A stretch of 64,000 bases of DNA from Closterium sp. Naga37s-1. Its lineage: Eukaryota > Streptophyta > Zygnematophyceae > Desmidiales > Closteriaceae. Positions 22,405 through 32,802 of the stretch are shown here, in pieces (the first letter of the stretch is position 1; every line of letters begins with the position of its first letter). The DNA lies in assembly GCA_947471745.1 (NCBI GenBank), contig CANJKZ010000548.1, positions 370,001 through 434,000 on the forward strand, in the 5' to 3' direction. The notes under the pieces are model-generated. The model was not told where the DNA came from. It made no database searches and saw only the letters and a program-made list of their open reading frames with translations. A program made the position numbers and the translations under genes.

Positions 22405-23538
22405 TTAAGTGCAGGGACCAGCACCCCCAGACCTCCCACGCCCAGCGTACCACTCACGAAGCTGCTGGGGCGACAGGGTCTCACGAGGGCGCTGCTGCTG
22501 CTGGCGCTGTCTACCGCCAAAGCCTCCCCGCTGCACAGCGCCACCTCGACCAGCAACACCGCCGCCGCCACCCCCACCGCCGCCTCTGCCGCCGCCACCT
22601 CCACCCCCACTGCTGCTGCCTCCGCCGCCTCCACCTCCACTGCCGCCACCGGAGCCCCCACTCCCGCCACCACCCCCACCTGCACCCCCACCCCCTCCGC
22701 CGCCTCCACCGCCACCACCGCCGCCCCCACCATCTCCTCCAGCACCCTTGCCCCCCTTGCTCCTACCGTTGCGACGCCTCCCACTAGGAGCAGACGTAGC
22801 GCCGACCGACTCGGTGCCAACGAGGTCGAGAGCAGCAGCAGAGGCAACAGAAGGCAAAAGGGGAACGGGGGAGCACCCCTCGAAGAAAGGGGCATGAGGG
22901 TCACCACGAGAGGCTCCTACAGCGACTATACTCTTCTCGGCTGCTAGGAGGCGCTCCTCGAGGAGGTCAACGGTGAGTGTGATGGGGCAAAGGGAGAGGA
23001 AGTGGTCCCTGACCGAGCGAAGGGAGTCAGGGAGCCAGGTGACAAGGTAGTAGAGAGTGATGTACATAGGGGGGGGGGTCGCGGCGCAGAACTCGGCAGG
23101 AAGCGCAGCGCGGTAGCGGGTGTCACTAGTGCGGAGGTGCGTAATGAGGTCAGCGACTGTGGCAAAAGCGGCTAGGTCAGGGAACAGGTACGTCAGCATG
23201 AGGCGGCTTAGAGCAGCAGTGGCAGGGGAGGAGTAGCGCGCAACAACAGCGTCGTACAAAGTCCTAGCGGTCTTGTACTGGCTAAAGTGCGCGCGCTCGG
23301 CAGACGGCAGGTTACTACGAACGGCAAGACGGGCAGCAGCATCGCGTGTGGTCCACTGCGAGTGAACAATACTGTCAGCATCAGCAGCAGGTGCAGCAGA
23401 GGCGCTAGACGTGAGATCAAAAAGCGAGACTCTGTCCTTGTTATCGCACTGCAGAAACAGCTGCAGATCATCGACCCAGACCTCAAAATCGACCGCTCGA
23501 CCCTCAGCATCGAAGGTAAGGACATTAGGGCTAGCCAT
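22405..23538 (-). pseudogene. Copia Gag, ends at a nonsense codon
   Basis: Starts MASPNVLTFDAEGRAVDFEV. It has a UBN2-like Gag helix region (TLYDAVVARYSSPATAALSRL, LITHLRTSDTRYRAALPAEF), an NLS-like basic patch (SGRRRNGRSKGGK) and a roughly 70-residue Gly-rich stretch, then SPQQLREWY. The frame ends at TAA (22405-22407) inside a Cys/His motif; the intact sister has Tyr there. Downstream codons remain in frame with integrase, so the lesion is a single base change. Confidence 0.9.
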
Positions 23539-23589
23539 GACTGCAGGGGCAGCAGCAGTAGCAGTAGGAGCAGCGTGACTTGCAGGGGC

Positions 23590-24408
23590 GGCGCGGCTCA
23601 GTAGAGCAGTGCGAGTGCGGTGGTGCTCTTACCAGTGGCGGGAGGGGAGAGGCCGCGACTGGTGGGGCAGGGCCGTGGCGCACCAGCAGAGTAAGGGCCG
23701 CGACGAGGCGGCAGGGCAGGGCCGCGGCTCGGCTGCAGGACAGGGCCGCGGCTCGGCGACAGGACAGGGCCGCGCCAAGGCAGGTGGGCGGGGCCGCGAC
23801 GGCGGGGCCGCAGCAGCGACAGCAGCGGCGGTCGCTCCGGCGGCTGGAGGCACGACGGCGGCAGCAGGGGCGGGCGACGGCTGGTGCTGCAGGGTAGGGG
23901 CCACGACGAAGGGGCGGGCAGGGCCGCGTCGAAAGGGGCGGGCAGGGCCGCGTCGAAGGGGCGGGTAGGGCCGCGTCGAAGGGGCGGGCAAGGCCACGTC
24001 GAAGGGGCGGGCAGGGCCGCGTCGAAGGGGCGGGCAAGGCCGCGTAGGGCCGCGACGAAGTGGCGGGCGGGCCGCGAAGGGCCACGACGAAGGGGCGGGC
24101 GGGCCGCGCCGGGCCGCGACGAAGGGGCGGGCTGGCCGCGCAGGGCCGCGACGAAGGGGCGGGCGAGCCGCTCAGGGCCGCGACGAAGAGGAGGGGCGGG
24201 CGGGCCGTGACCAAGGGGCGGGCGAGCCGCTAAGGGCCGCGTAAGGGCAGCAGGGCGGGCCTCTAAGGGCCGCGACGTCAGGGCAGGCCGCTAAGGGCGG
24301 CCGTAGGGTAGAGCCCGAGGCGCGCTTCGGGCAGGGCAGGAAAAGAAAGTTTTCAGGTGGTGGGCCCTTAAAAAAAAACGGTCCCACTAGGGAACCCGCT
24401 CTATACAA
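23590..24408 (-). repeat. GC-rich minisatellite leader of the nested copia
   Basis: Between the 5' LTR and gag lie arrays of about 20-30-bp units built on GGGCCGCGACGAAGGGGCGG (plus strand). The leader begins next to the LTR with TTCCCTAGTGGGACC and GGGCCCACCACC on the minus strand, matching the leader start of the copia at 33566. ORFs through it are repeat artefacts. Confidence 0.8.
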
Positions 24409-24754
24409 TGTCAGAATCCCAGCCACTAGACCACTAGGATAAAAGGGCTTCTTAAGTAGCGGGTCAGTGCGCCCATAACCCCCCAGGCCAACGTGCCTGT
24501 AACCCTTCCCTACGATCAATCGGGGATCACCAGTGGACCTCTGACACCCCCCCGCACTGGGATGCCCGAAGTGCATACACCGGGATTCAAACCCGAGACC
24601 TTCGCTCTGATACCATGTCAGTATCCCAACCACTAGACCATTGGGATAAAAGGGCTTGTTTCATTAGCGGGTCAGTGCATCCAAAACCCCCCAGGCTAAC
24701 ATGCCTATAACCCCCCAAGGATCAAGGGGATCTCACAGTGCAGCTCTACTGACA
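24409..24754 (-). mobile_element. TRIM-like LTR-PBS-PPT-LTR unit
   Basis: On the minus strand: LTR 24754-24616 (139 bp, TGTCAG...CTGACA), PBS TGGTATCAGAGC at 24615-24604, about 50 bp of internal sequence, G-run PPT at 24555-24547, LTR 24546-24409 (138 bp, TGTCAG...CTGACA). The LTRs are roughly 80% alike. A second, altered PBS (TTGTATAGAGC) and the copia leader follow the second LTR. It may be a terminal-repeat retrotransposon in miniature, or two copia LTRs left by a deletion between tandem elements. Confidence 0.62.
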
Positions 24755-24812
24755 CCCCCCCACACTGGGAGGCCCAGGACTGAGTGCAGCGGCAATGGCC
24801 TGCATGTGCATA

Positions 24813-25683
24813 TGTGTGCCTCCTGTAATAGTAATTCCCACAGCAAGGTGTAGCCCGGTACCCAGATGCGATCGGTGCCGGCTTCTACGTAATACACCCC
24901 TCGTGCCGCTGCAAACAGCTGCGAGTTTCCCCCTGTGAAGAACGGGTTTGTGTGGTAACCGTGGGTGAATAGGGCAGTGAGGATCGGGCTGGTTTGGGCG
25001 AGTAGTATCGCGTGAATTTGGGCAGTCGGGCGGGTTAGTGCGTCGGCGATGTTGGAAGCCCCCTTTTTGTAGTGACCTATAGTGAAAATTGGACTCCATG
25101 AAGTCGAGCCAGCGGATCTGACGTGGGTTGAGGTTGGGTTGTGCGCGAAGGTGCTGTAGGAATCTGTGGCCTGTCCGTACTGTCACGTCTGCGCCGGTCA
25201 AGTAACAGCGCTATACCTTGAACGTGCACGATCGCGAGCATTTCGCGGTCGTGTATCGGGAATTTTTTTTTTTTGGGTGGGTGCAGCTTTCATGACTCGT
25301 GTGCGATGGGTTGTAGGCCGTTGCCGAAATCCTGTAGCAGTACGGCTCCGATGGCAAAGCTGCTGGCGTCGGTAACCACTTTGAATGGGCGTTGTAGGTC
25401 GGTGATGCGTAGCATGGGCCGTGAACAAAGAATATTTTTCAGGGCAGAGAAGGCAGCATGTTCTTCCCCCCCCACGTAAACCCGACCCGACCCCCTTTTG
25501 TAGTAAGTCCGTCAGTGGGGCAGTTAACTGTGCCATGTCGGGGACGAACCGACGGACATAGTTAACAAACCCCAAAAAACTCTGTGATTCCGTGATGATT
25601 GTCAGGGTGTGCCATGCCTTTACGGTATCCAGCTTTTTCGAGTCTATTTCAACCCCAGCTTCCGAAATGACGTGTCCCAAAAA
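24813..25683 (-). pseudogene. RNase H and integrase N-terminus of Ty3 copy 2
   Basis: Fragments in several frames read GVYYVEAG, DRIWVPGY and LLLQEAH (integrase N-terminus, ending at the copia insertion), RNase H (VVTDASSFAIGAVLLQDFG at 25290-25400), RAQPNLNPRQIRWLDFMESNF, and the RT thumb FVNYVRRFVPDM. At least three frame changes are needed. A T run with inserted sequence at 25262-25274 disrupts the RNase H region. Confidence 0.82.
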
Positions 25684-26262
25684 TTATAGCCTGTACTGAA
25701 AAAACTCCCACTTGGAACCCTTTGTCAGTAGCCGATGCTCGTCTACAGTTTTAAATACTGCTTCCAGATCTGCTAAGTGCTGATGCTTGTCCCAGCTGTA
25801 AACTAAGATGTCGTCGAGGTAAATTATGAAACATTTATCTAAAAGTGGCAGAAACGCCTCGTTCATCGTCATTTGAAGTGTCGCGGGCGCATTGGTCAGC
25901 CCGAATGGCATCACTGTGTACTTGAAGGATCCGTACCTAGTTCTAAAAGTTGTCTTGGCGCAGCCTGTCGGTTCCACTCGAATCTGGTGGTAACCACCGC
26001 GTAAGTCGATTTTAGCAAAACACCCGCAGTTGATCGATCAGTTCGCAGTTGATCAGCGCGTGGATGGGGTATTGCGACTTGATTGTTGTGAAACCCTCTG
26101 TCATCTTTTCGGTGTGAACAGTATCGGTGCGGCGAATGGCGATGATCTCGGTCTGATGGACATTTTTTCCAGTAGGCAATCGAGCTCCTTCCTCAATTCG
26201 TCTAGCTCGGGTTGTGTCTGTCGGAACTATCGGTGTACGGTTGGCTGTTGTGAGGATCGAAG
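25684..26262 (-). pseudogene. Reverse transcriptase of Ty3 copy 2
   Basis: The ORF at 25977-25684 has CAKTTFRTRYGSFKY, MPFGLTNAPATLQMTMNEAF and the catalytic IIYLDDILVYS. Upstream fragments up to about 26240 carry LRGGYHQI, IDQLR, SPFAAPILFTPK and QPELDELRKELD in shifting frames. Confidence 0.85.
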
Positions 26263-26605
26263 GAACTGGTTCAGAAATTATGACATGATCACCTAAGTAC
26301 AAGACGAGGCTATATATAGGCTCGACATATAGGCAGTAACCCGGGTGTTACTAGAAGGTTCCGCGGGTCGCGAAGCGTCCCGAACGGGTCTTTCCCGAAT
26401 TCGGTAGAAGGCAATTCGGTGGCAACCGAAAAGCCTAGAATTCGGTGCACTCAACCTATTTCGGTGCCTATAACTATAATAACTATGGTCCAGCAACGAA
26501 ACTAGGAAATCAAGCAAAATCATGCAAGATAAAACAAAGCTAAGCTAGATAATGCATAATAAAGAAGAATCAAGCAAGTAAAGTCCAGCAATGCCGTCGT
26601 ACTCT
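26263..26605. other. Unidentified insertion within Ty3 copy 2
   Basis: The Ty3 reading passes from LPLQRAHGHHIELEPGA (about 26610-26680, minus) to QPELDELRKELD (about 26190-26225). Sister copies have only a few codons between these blocks; here about 340 bp of AT-richer DNA intervenes. It contains AATTCGGT repeats (26398-26465) and AAGCAA-rich sequence, with no clear terminal repeats. Confidence 0.5.
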
Positions 26606-27300
26606 CACAGCTGTGCCCCCGGCTCTAATTCTATGTGGTGGCCGTGTGCTCGCTGAAGTGGCAGTCCCTCCGATAAGTCATCGGGAAAAATCACGGGGTA
26701 CCATTTCACTAACTCCTGTAGTTCTGGCGGTATGGCTGCCAGCGGTGTCCGAAAATCGATCGGCTTTTCGGCTTCTCCCAGTTCCGTGCGTACACGTCAG
26801 TTCCTGAAATGACAACCCGTTTCATCGTGATGGCGTTGACGTGGATCGTTGAAGACTCATGCGACTGACAGAAGGTAGTGCGACCCAGTTACAGTTGCTT
26901 CGCACAGTGTAGCTACCTATGGTCCAATCAATACGCGGTTTGTAGCCTCGCAGCCAATCACGTCCCAGTAAATGGTCGTGCCCATCCAGCGTCGTCGTGA
27001 GCATTTATTGTGTAAACCCAAAGTTCCCCCCACAACGAACCTTCACTCTCCATCTTCTCCCTTATAGCCAGCAGCGTGCCGTCAACTAAGCGTGCGTCGA
27101 TCTCCGGTAAGCAGCGGCTAAGTGTCAGTTGCAGCTTCCTCGCAGTTGCGGTATTAACTCAACTTTGGCTATCTCCTCCGTCAATAAAAATCTTCACTGC
27201 TGTCCCATGTATTTTCCCGTAAATCAGTATTGGGCAATCTGTCGCTGTACCCTCCCTATTCAACCGAGCCTGATCGATTGCATGAATCGGTACTGTCACT
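26606..27300 (-). pseudogene. Protease region of Ty3 copy 2
   Basis: The minus-strand fragment MLTTTLDGHDHLLGRDWLRG at 26940-27004 is the protease C-terminal block found in copy 1. VNAITMKR lies just downstream at about 26815-26840. The catalytic loop region near 27170-27240 is frame-broken and I could not place DSGAS. Confidence 0.7.
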
Positions 27301-27357
27301 CGGTGAGGGTCGGTGGGTCGGGCGAGCAGTGAGTCTCGTCAGTAGTGGGCCCGTACT

Positions 27358-28535
27358 CTACTGACTGCTGGCGTTTCCCTGCCTTCCATACTCCCTCCCC
27401 TGCTCTGCTCCACAGCACCTTAGCTCCTCTGGGCATTCGTTCTTACGATGGCCGAGCCTGTTGCACGCGAAACAACGCCCCTTATACGGCGCGACAGTTG
27501 CATTCGTTGCAACGACGTGTACAGTGGTGTGCTCGGTCGGCCCCCGAGTACGATGTCCGTAGTGGTAGGACCCTGGCCTCAAACGGCGTAGAATATCGAT
27601 CTTCTCGGCGAGCTCCAGGATTTCGTTGAAATTAGAAATTCCGCGGAGTAGGATTTCCTGTGAAAATTCCCACTTCAAGCCGCCGACATAGCGATCCACT
27701 CACTCCGCTTCGTGCATGTAGCCGACCTATTCGCACAGCGCTGGTGTAGTCTTGGACGAACCCAAGCTGTCACCAAGTGGGCAGATTCTGGCGTGCAGAA
27801 ATCGAAGCCGCGATCGGCTCGAAGCGCGGCCGAAGCCCTGCGCACCACACATCTCACGTGCTGTATTGGGCGGTTTCGCATAACGAACTCCAATTTACGG
27901 CTGGCTCCGAGGGCCTTTCCCCTTGCAACAGTGGCTTGTAGGTGCTCGGCAACGTTATGATAACTCGCCACTAGTCCATGGCGGGCCCGCGCAGCAAGGG
28001 AACGGCGTACCGAATCTTCGCTGTATCTGACGTAACGTAGTTCACGTAAAAAAAATACGTTCATTATGAAGACCCACGATTGAACCGTCAGACCCCCACG
28101 CTGGCTAGGACCAAATCAGGGCTGGCGTTGCGGCTTGAGCGGCATTGGCTTATCGATGTCATGGTTGCCGACAGGAGCCGCAATGCTGACATGACGGCAG
28201 GCTTCGCGAGGTGTGTTTGTGCCCGACATCTCCATGGCTTGTTCTATTCCCGGCATGGATTGGGTGGCGCCATCACTGATTACGCCAGAGCACTGTCTCA
28301 CGCCATCATGTTGCGACAGTGTTCCGGATGACATGATATTTGGTTCCTAAGACAGTGCATGTGCATTTGTTGGTGCTGGTGCTGGCGCATTCGCCGATGG
28401 TTGCTAGCGCGCAAAGTCGCGTTCCGCCGTGAGTGTCGCGATTTTGAGCGAGGATTCCTCGAGTTGGCGCATTAACTCATCGATGCGTTCTTGCGTCAAT
28501 GTCGTGAGCTGAATGCAGCCGGATTCGTCCATGGC
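27358..28535 (-). pseudogene. Gag of Ty3 copy 2
   Basis: Starts MDESGCIQLTTLTQERIDEL at 28535 and soon meets a stop. The core is in other frames (FFLRELRYVRYSEDSVRRSL, 27675-28064), and the C-terminal part (27699-27358) has the CCHC knuckle CFACNRLGHRKNEC. Same layout as copy 1. Confidence 0.82.
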
Positions 28536-28689
28536 GGGGGTGTCGGGCTAGCTCAGCGAGAGCCTCTGCCGCAGCTGAGTGTGCTTACAAGAGAACACAC
28601 GATTAGCGGTGCTTGTTCCGCTTAGGGACGTCTACCCCTCCAAAATTTGAGATAATGTGGGAAGAGAAGGTGCAAAAAAGGGCCTTAGC

Positions 28690-28702
28690 TCTGAATACCA
28701 AG
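28690..28702 (-). promoter_or_regulatory. PBS of Ty3 copy 2
   Basis: Minus strand TTGGTATTCAGAGC directly after the 5' LTR; initiator Met tRNA type. Confidence 0.78.
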
Positions 28703-29054
28703 TGTTACGAGTGCATTTGAGTGAGCGAACGAAGGTTGCACTATCGAAGCAAGAGTACAATGAGCGAAGGAATTGAGCGAATGTTATATAGCAAAACTAG
28801 CGTGGTAACAGTAACACGCGGACTATGGGGTGCGCAACGGGCATGTGCCGAGGTTGGGAATTGTCGAGGCGGAGGACCATAGTGCGGGTTACCAACCGAA
28901 CCGTGAGGTTCGGTCGCGATGTGAACAGTGGCGGGAACAGTGGTCGAGGCGAGTGTCGCGAGTGGTAACGTTTTGCTGTAGGGTGCTGTTGGCAGGAACA
29001 GTTATGTATGCGGTAAGCATGGGTGCAAAGTAAGGAAATGAATTTTCCTTACAG
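28703..29054 (-). repeat. 5' LTR of Ty3 copy 2
   Basis: Same ends and length as 16997-17348, with scattered substitutions. Confidence 0.93.
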
Positions 29055-29156
29055 CAGACAACCGTACCGACTGATGACTGACCAAGACCGTACGTTACAC
29101 GCTAGTAGAAGGAGATTGAAAGTCAACAGTTGACAGTCAACTCTACTACCGCACGC

Positions 29157-29274
29157 CATATATGAATGTAACGCGATAGTAGTTAGAACGCAACTTCCTT
29201 ATGATGTAGTGAGCCATTGTGATACCTTCGGGAACGCTAGTATAACTTTTCGATTATTCCAACACTCCCTTCAT
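29157..29274 (-). repeat. Copia LTR-like fragment (minus)
   Basis: The minus strand begins TGTTGGAATAATCG and aligns with 16851-16955 in inverted orientation. It lies downstream of the copia RNase H remnant, where a 3' LTR is expected. Confidence 0.7.
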
Positions 29275-30257
29275 TTATGAAGGTATGGCACCTGGGACTT
29301 CTTGATGACCTCGCACAATTTGGCGTAGTGCCGAAACTTCTGACGTGGAAGTTTTTTCATCGGGAAGTCAGCTGCCATATTGGTAGTAGGACATTAGGTG
29401 GGGTCGATCTTGCCTTTTGTCAATCTTGTCATTTACGAAGAAGTAACGGAGCGAGCTGTCCATCTTGCGATTGACGAAGCCGGAATTGTTTGCGATTTTT
29501 GTCGCACTCTGGCTGTCGTAGAGTAACTTGAAGGACTCGTTCATCGTCACTTTTGCTTCATGGAGAAGTTCCATCAAGTAGAGTCCTTCGCGAACTGCTG
29601 CACTGGCGGCGATGAATTTGGCTCTGGTTCACGAAAGGGCAATGATCCTGCTTCTGTGAGTTCTAGGACACGCGTTTAGCAATCTCGAGTCTGAAGATGA
29701 ATCCAGTGCAAAGTGTCTGTTGTCAAGGTCTCCAGCTTGATCGACATCGACATAGCCTTTTAGCTAAAGAGTAGCAATTAGGTTTGCCGTGTAGGTTAGC
29801 CTGATGTCAGGTGTAGAGATGACGTATTGTAGCGACGTAGTTCCGTCAGATTCTCCCATTCGTGTCGTTTCAGGTACTAGGCGAGCTGGCTGGTAAACAG
29901 TAGGCACCCCAGCTGCTACTGGTAGAGCTGATGATCCATGGCAGAGGGCGGAGTGGTGTTAAGAGTGTCTCCTCGAGGAGGAATGCGAAATGGAGTGGAG
30001 AGGTCGATGAGGGCGATGGCGAATCTCTTCGCAAGTATCTCGGCGTATTCAATTGGTGTAGAGGTGTATGATGTTGGCATATTGAATGTCAAGAAGCGAT
30101 TGAGGGGCTCCACTCCGCTCCTAAAATAGTGCAAGGCGTCAACGTAGGCAAAAAGTAGGATAAAGTGGCCACGAGACTTGAGGCGATACATGCCTTGGTT
30201 GTGAGGAATTGCTTGAAGCCGAGCGAGATGAGTACGTTGTGCATATACTGCTCTCAT

Positions 30258-30315
<58 letters not shown>
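30258..30315. repeat. 58-nt uninterrupted G run
   Basis: Pure G from 30258 to 30315, then GGGGGGG-rich sequence to 30328. It sits within the copia RT at the GIKQS position, so on the coding strand it is a C run that would read as poly-Pro. Confidence 0.95.
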
Positions 30316-30316
<1 letters not shown>

Positions 30317-30590
30317 GGGGGGGAGAGGGACTGCTTGATGCCGTAGAGTGTTTTTTGGAGTAGGCAAACCTTGGATGCGTCTTTTTCAAAGGCATGAGGC
30401 TGCTTGACGTAGGTAATGGCGCCAACGATGGTGTAGAGGAACGCTTTTTTTACATCGATCTGGCGAAGGCCTAGATGCTTGGCGGAGGTGATTTAGAGCA
30501 GAATCCGAATTGGAAGTGTGGCGGCTGACAGGTGCGAACGTTTGATCGTAGTCGACGTCGTGACATTGTTTGAATCCGCGGACCACCAAG

Positions 30591-31180
30591 CGTGCTTCGT
30601 TTTTGTCGTAGTATCACTGTTGCGTGGGCCTGCGCTAGAGTGGTGGCGACGCAAGCTGCAATCTGACGGGATGTCGGCAGGGACGACACGTGCGAACTAC
30701 GGGGCTTCAACACATGTCATGCAATGAGAGCCTCGATTTTCGGGATGGCCACGATACGCACATGGAAGGAGTGGGGCGCCGACTTGCGGAAAAGATTCGA
30801 GCATGTATCCGCCTTGCGTGCCTAGAAGCAACTGACTTCGGTCCAAGACTACACAGCTACAGTCTGCAATTTGGACGACCAAGTGGACGACATGAGGGAT
30901 TGCAGAGCGACTAGTCCGTTATGTTGCAGGCCTCAAGTACGACATGTAGTACGAGGTGCGATGCACGCGATCGCGATCGCGCGATGCAGTTTAGCTGGTC
31001 GAATTAACGGACGCACTAATGCAGTGGGCGAGAGCGAGTTCCTGGAAGGGCACTCGTTTTCGTGTATCGACTTAGCAACCCACGATCAACGGCGTGGATG
31101 CTCCGAACCGAGCCCTAGGGCCGTGCTTTATATGCAACCAGTAGGGCCACCTGCAAAAAGACATCTCGAAGATTAAACAA
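30591..31180 (+). pseudogene. Gag remnant of Ty3 copy 3
   Basis: VVSLLRGPALEWWRRKLQSD matches the Gag core of copy 1 (AVSLLRGPAMDWW). Later frames are broken; no intact CCHC knuckle was seen. Confidence 0.7.
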
Positions 31181-31339
31181 GGGAAGAACGACGGACAAAG
31201 GTAAGGAAAAGAAACGAGTCAGTAGCAGACGGGCGCCCTACTGACGAGACCCTGTCACCCGACAATCACCATCCACAACGAGCAGTGGTACCGATGCGGG
31301 CTGTCGACGACAACCGGGCGAATAAGGTGCATGAACGCG

Positions 31340-31640
31340 TGGATCACCCTATGCTTTTCACGGGGAGGGTTAACGGGTATAAAATAAAAGTATTCAATGA
31401 ATGTGGGGCTAGTCGCAGCCTCATTTACTTGTCAACGTCCAAAAAAACGATGTTAAGTTGAACAGGTGTCTACCGGAGTCAAACGCACGGCTGGTGGATG
31501 GGAAAACGCTGGCCATACGCGACGAGGTGCGAAAACATCGGATGAAGTATGGCGACGATTTCGGGTTCAGCATGAAGTTGCTTGTGGCGACGTTGGACGG
31601 CTGCCATGTGCTGCTTGGGCGAGATGGGCTGTAGGGATTC
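31340..31640 (+). pseudogene. Protease remnant of Ty3 copy 3
   Basis: The block FNECGASRSLIYLSTSKK corresponds to the FVDGGASHSLI region of copy 1, with the catalytic Asp lost. KLLVATLDGCHVLLGRDGL at about 31575-31630 corresponds to the C-terminal block. Confidence 0.7.
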
Positions 31641-31871
31641 AATCCGACCATCGAGTGGACGACGGGGGAATGCACAGTACCCAGCAACAAAGGACGGGTG
31701 ATGCTTCCAAAATGGACAGAGCCGGAGCCGGTGACGACACGTGTCATCACGGTCATTATGAAGCGGGCGATAACAGAAGAAGCATAGGGCCACGATGTTC
31801 ACCTGTACGAAGTGGCAGCCTCCTAAAAGATTGCCAACATTGACACGCTCTTCAATGCTGTACCTGAGGAC

Positions 31872-32802
31872 ATGTCGAACATTGATCGGAGGTGTCCCAA
31901 AATTGTCACATATGACTTCCCCGACGGCTTGCCACCTCAACGGCCAAAAGATAACATAATCAAGCTGGAGGCCGGCGTGCAACCGATTGTTCGGGCGGTG
32001 CAGTGGCGGCTCAGCCAACCGAAACTTGACGAGTTGAGGAGCCAGCTGGATTATCTCCTCGCCGAGGGTTTTATTCGGCCGAGCACGTCATCGTTTGCAG
32101 CACCAATGTTGTTCACGCCGAAGAAGGACGGAGGCTTGCACATGTGTACCAACTATCGGGCTCCGAATCGGGTCACTATCAAGTCACGTTACCCGATTCC
32201 GCGAGCGGATGACCAACTGGATCAGGTTCGCGGAGCTGGCTTCTTCTCAAAGCTCAATTTGTGGGGTGGCTACCATAAGATTTGCGTATTCGCTGATGAC
32301 TGCCCGAAGAGCGCTTTTTGCACACGCTATGGCGATTATGAGTATACAATAATGCCGTTCAGCCTGGCAAACGAGCCTTCCACGTTCCAGCTGACCATGA
32401 ATAAAGTGTTGCGGGACCTGCTCGACATAAAAAAACTTAGTGTACCTGGACGATATCATGGCGTACAACAAGTCCTTTGACGAGCATTTCAAGGTCTTGT
32501 AGGAGCTGTTCTAGCGTTTACTGCATTGTCGGCTGATTTATTAAAGGCTCTACGGTATGTGCGAGTTCCTGAAGCCGGAGCTAAAGTTCTTGATGCGCGT
32601 GGTTTCACGGGAGGGTATTTATAATGACCCTCGCAAAGTGACGGCAATATCTCAGTGGAAGCCGTTGACGAACGTTACGGAGCTGCAACGTTTTCTCGGG
32701 CTTGTGAATTACGTCCGTCGATTTGTACCCAATATGGCGGGGGTAACCAAGCCGTTAATCAACCTTTTGCACAGGGCGTTCTTTTCTCGCGGGAGGGGGT
32801 GA
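31872..32802 (+). pseudogene. Reverse transcriptase of Ty3 copy 3
   Basis: LPPQRPKDNIIKLEAG, LDYLLAEGFIRPSTSSFAAP, LFTPKKDGG, SRYPIPRADDQLDQVR and NLWGGYHKI are recognisable (31872-32430). The catalytic YLDD area is broken near 32440. The thumb FLGLVNYVRRFVPNMAGV follows at 32557-32802 in another frame. Confidence 0.85.

Larger units (their letters stand above)
18156..24812 (-). mobile_element. Copia element nested in Ty3 copy 2, rearranged
   Basis: The interior is minus-strand copia (leader, gag, protease, integrase, RT). The low-coordinate end is instead a plus-strand LTR plus PBS (18156-18285) joined directly to the middle of RT, so RNase H and the expected 3' LTR are missing. The high-coordinate end has two 138/139-bp LTR-like units. 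The pentamer TGTGT occurs at 18151-18155 and 24813-24817, exactly where the Ty3 integrase gene is interrupted, and may be the target duplication. The right boundary does not end in CA, so the exact limit is tentative. Confidence 0.78.
16997..29054 (-). mobile_element. Ty3/gypsy chromovirus copy 2, split by nested copia
   Basis: Two 352-bp LTRs (16997-17348 and 28703-29054) in the same orientation enclose minus-strand remnants in the order gag, protease, RT, RNase H, [insertion], integrase, chromodomain. The flanks are GCAGT on the left and GCAGA on the right, a one-mismatch target duplication. Removing the insertion at 18156-24812 restores the integrase zinc-binding region. Every coding segment carries frameshifts or stops. 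It resembles Ty3 copy 1 in gene content but has different LTRs. Confidence 0.92.
29157..30590 (-). mobile_element. Decayed Ty1/copia remnant
   Basis: From high to low coordinates on the minus strand: RT pieces (VVRGFKQCHDVDYDQTFAPV at 30530-30589; VCLLQKTLYGIKQS and FAYVDA around 30140-30380), later RT (IEYAEILAKRFAIAL), RNase H (DSQSATKIANN, 29500-29530) and an LTR-like end at 29157-29274. The 5' half (gag, integrase) is absent; at about 30590 the sequence changes to plus-strand Ty3 gag. It is a different copia lineage from the other copia elements here. Confidence 0.78.

Noticed and set aside
22350..22947. Pro/His-rich plus-strand ORFs
   Set aside because: Antisense of the copia Gag glycine tract.
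24575..24660. Functional tRNA gene on the minus strand
   Set aside because: A and B boxes and a T-arm are visible, but the acceptor stem and a normal anticodon arm do not form, and the stretch is accounted for by an LTR end plus PBS. Kept only as a finding.
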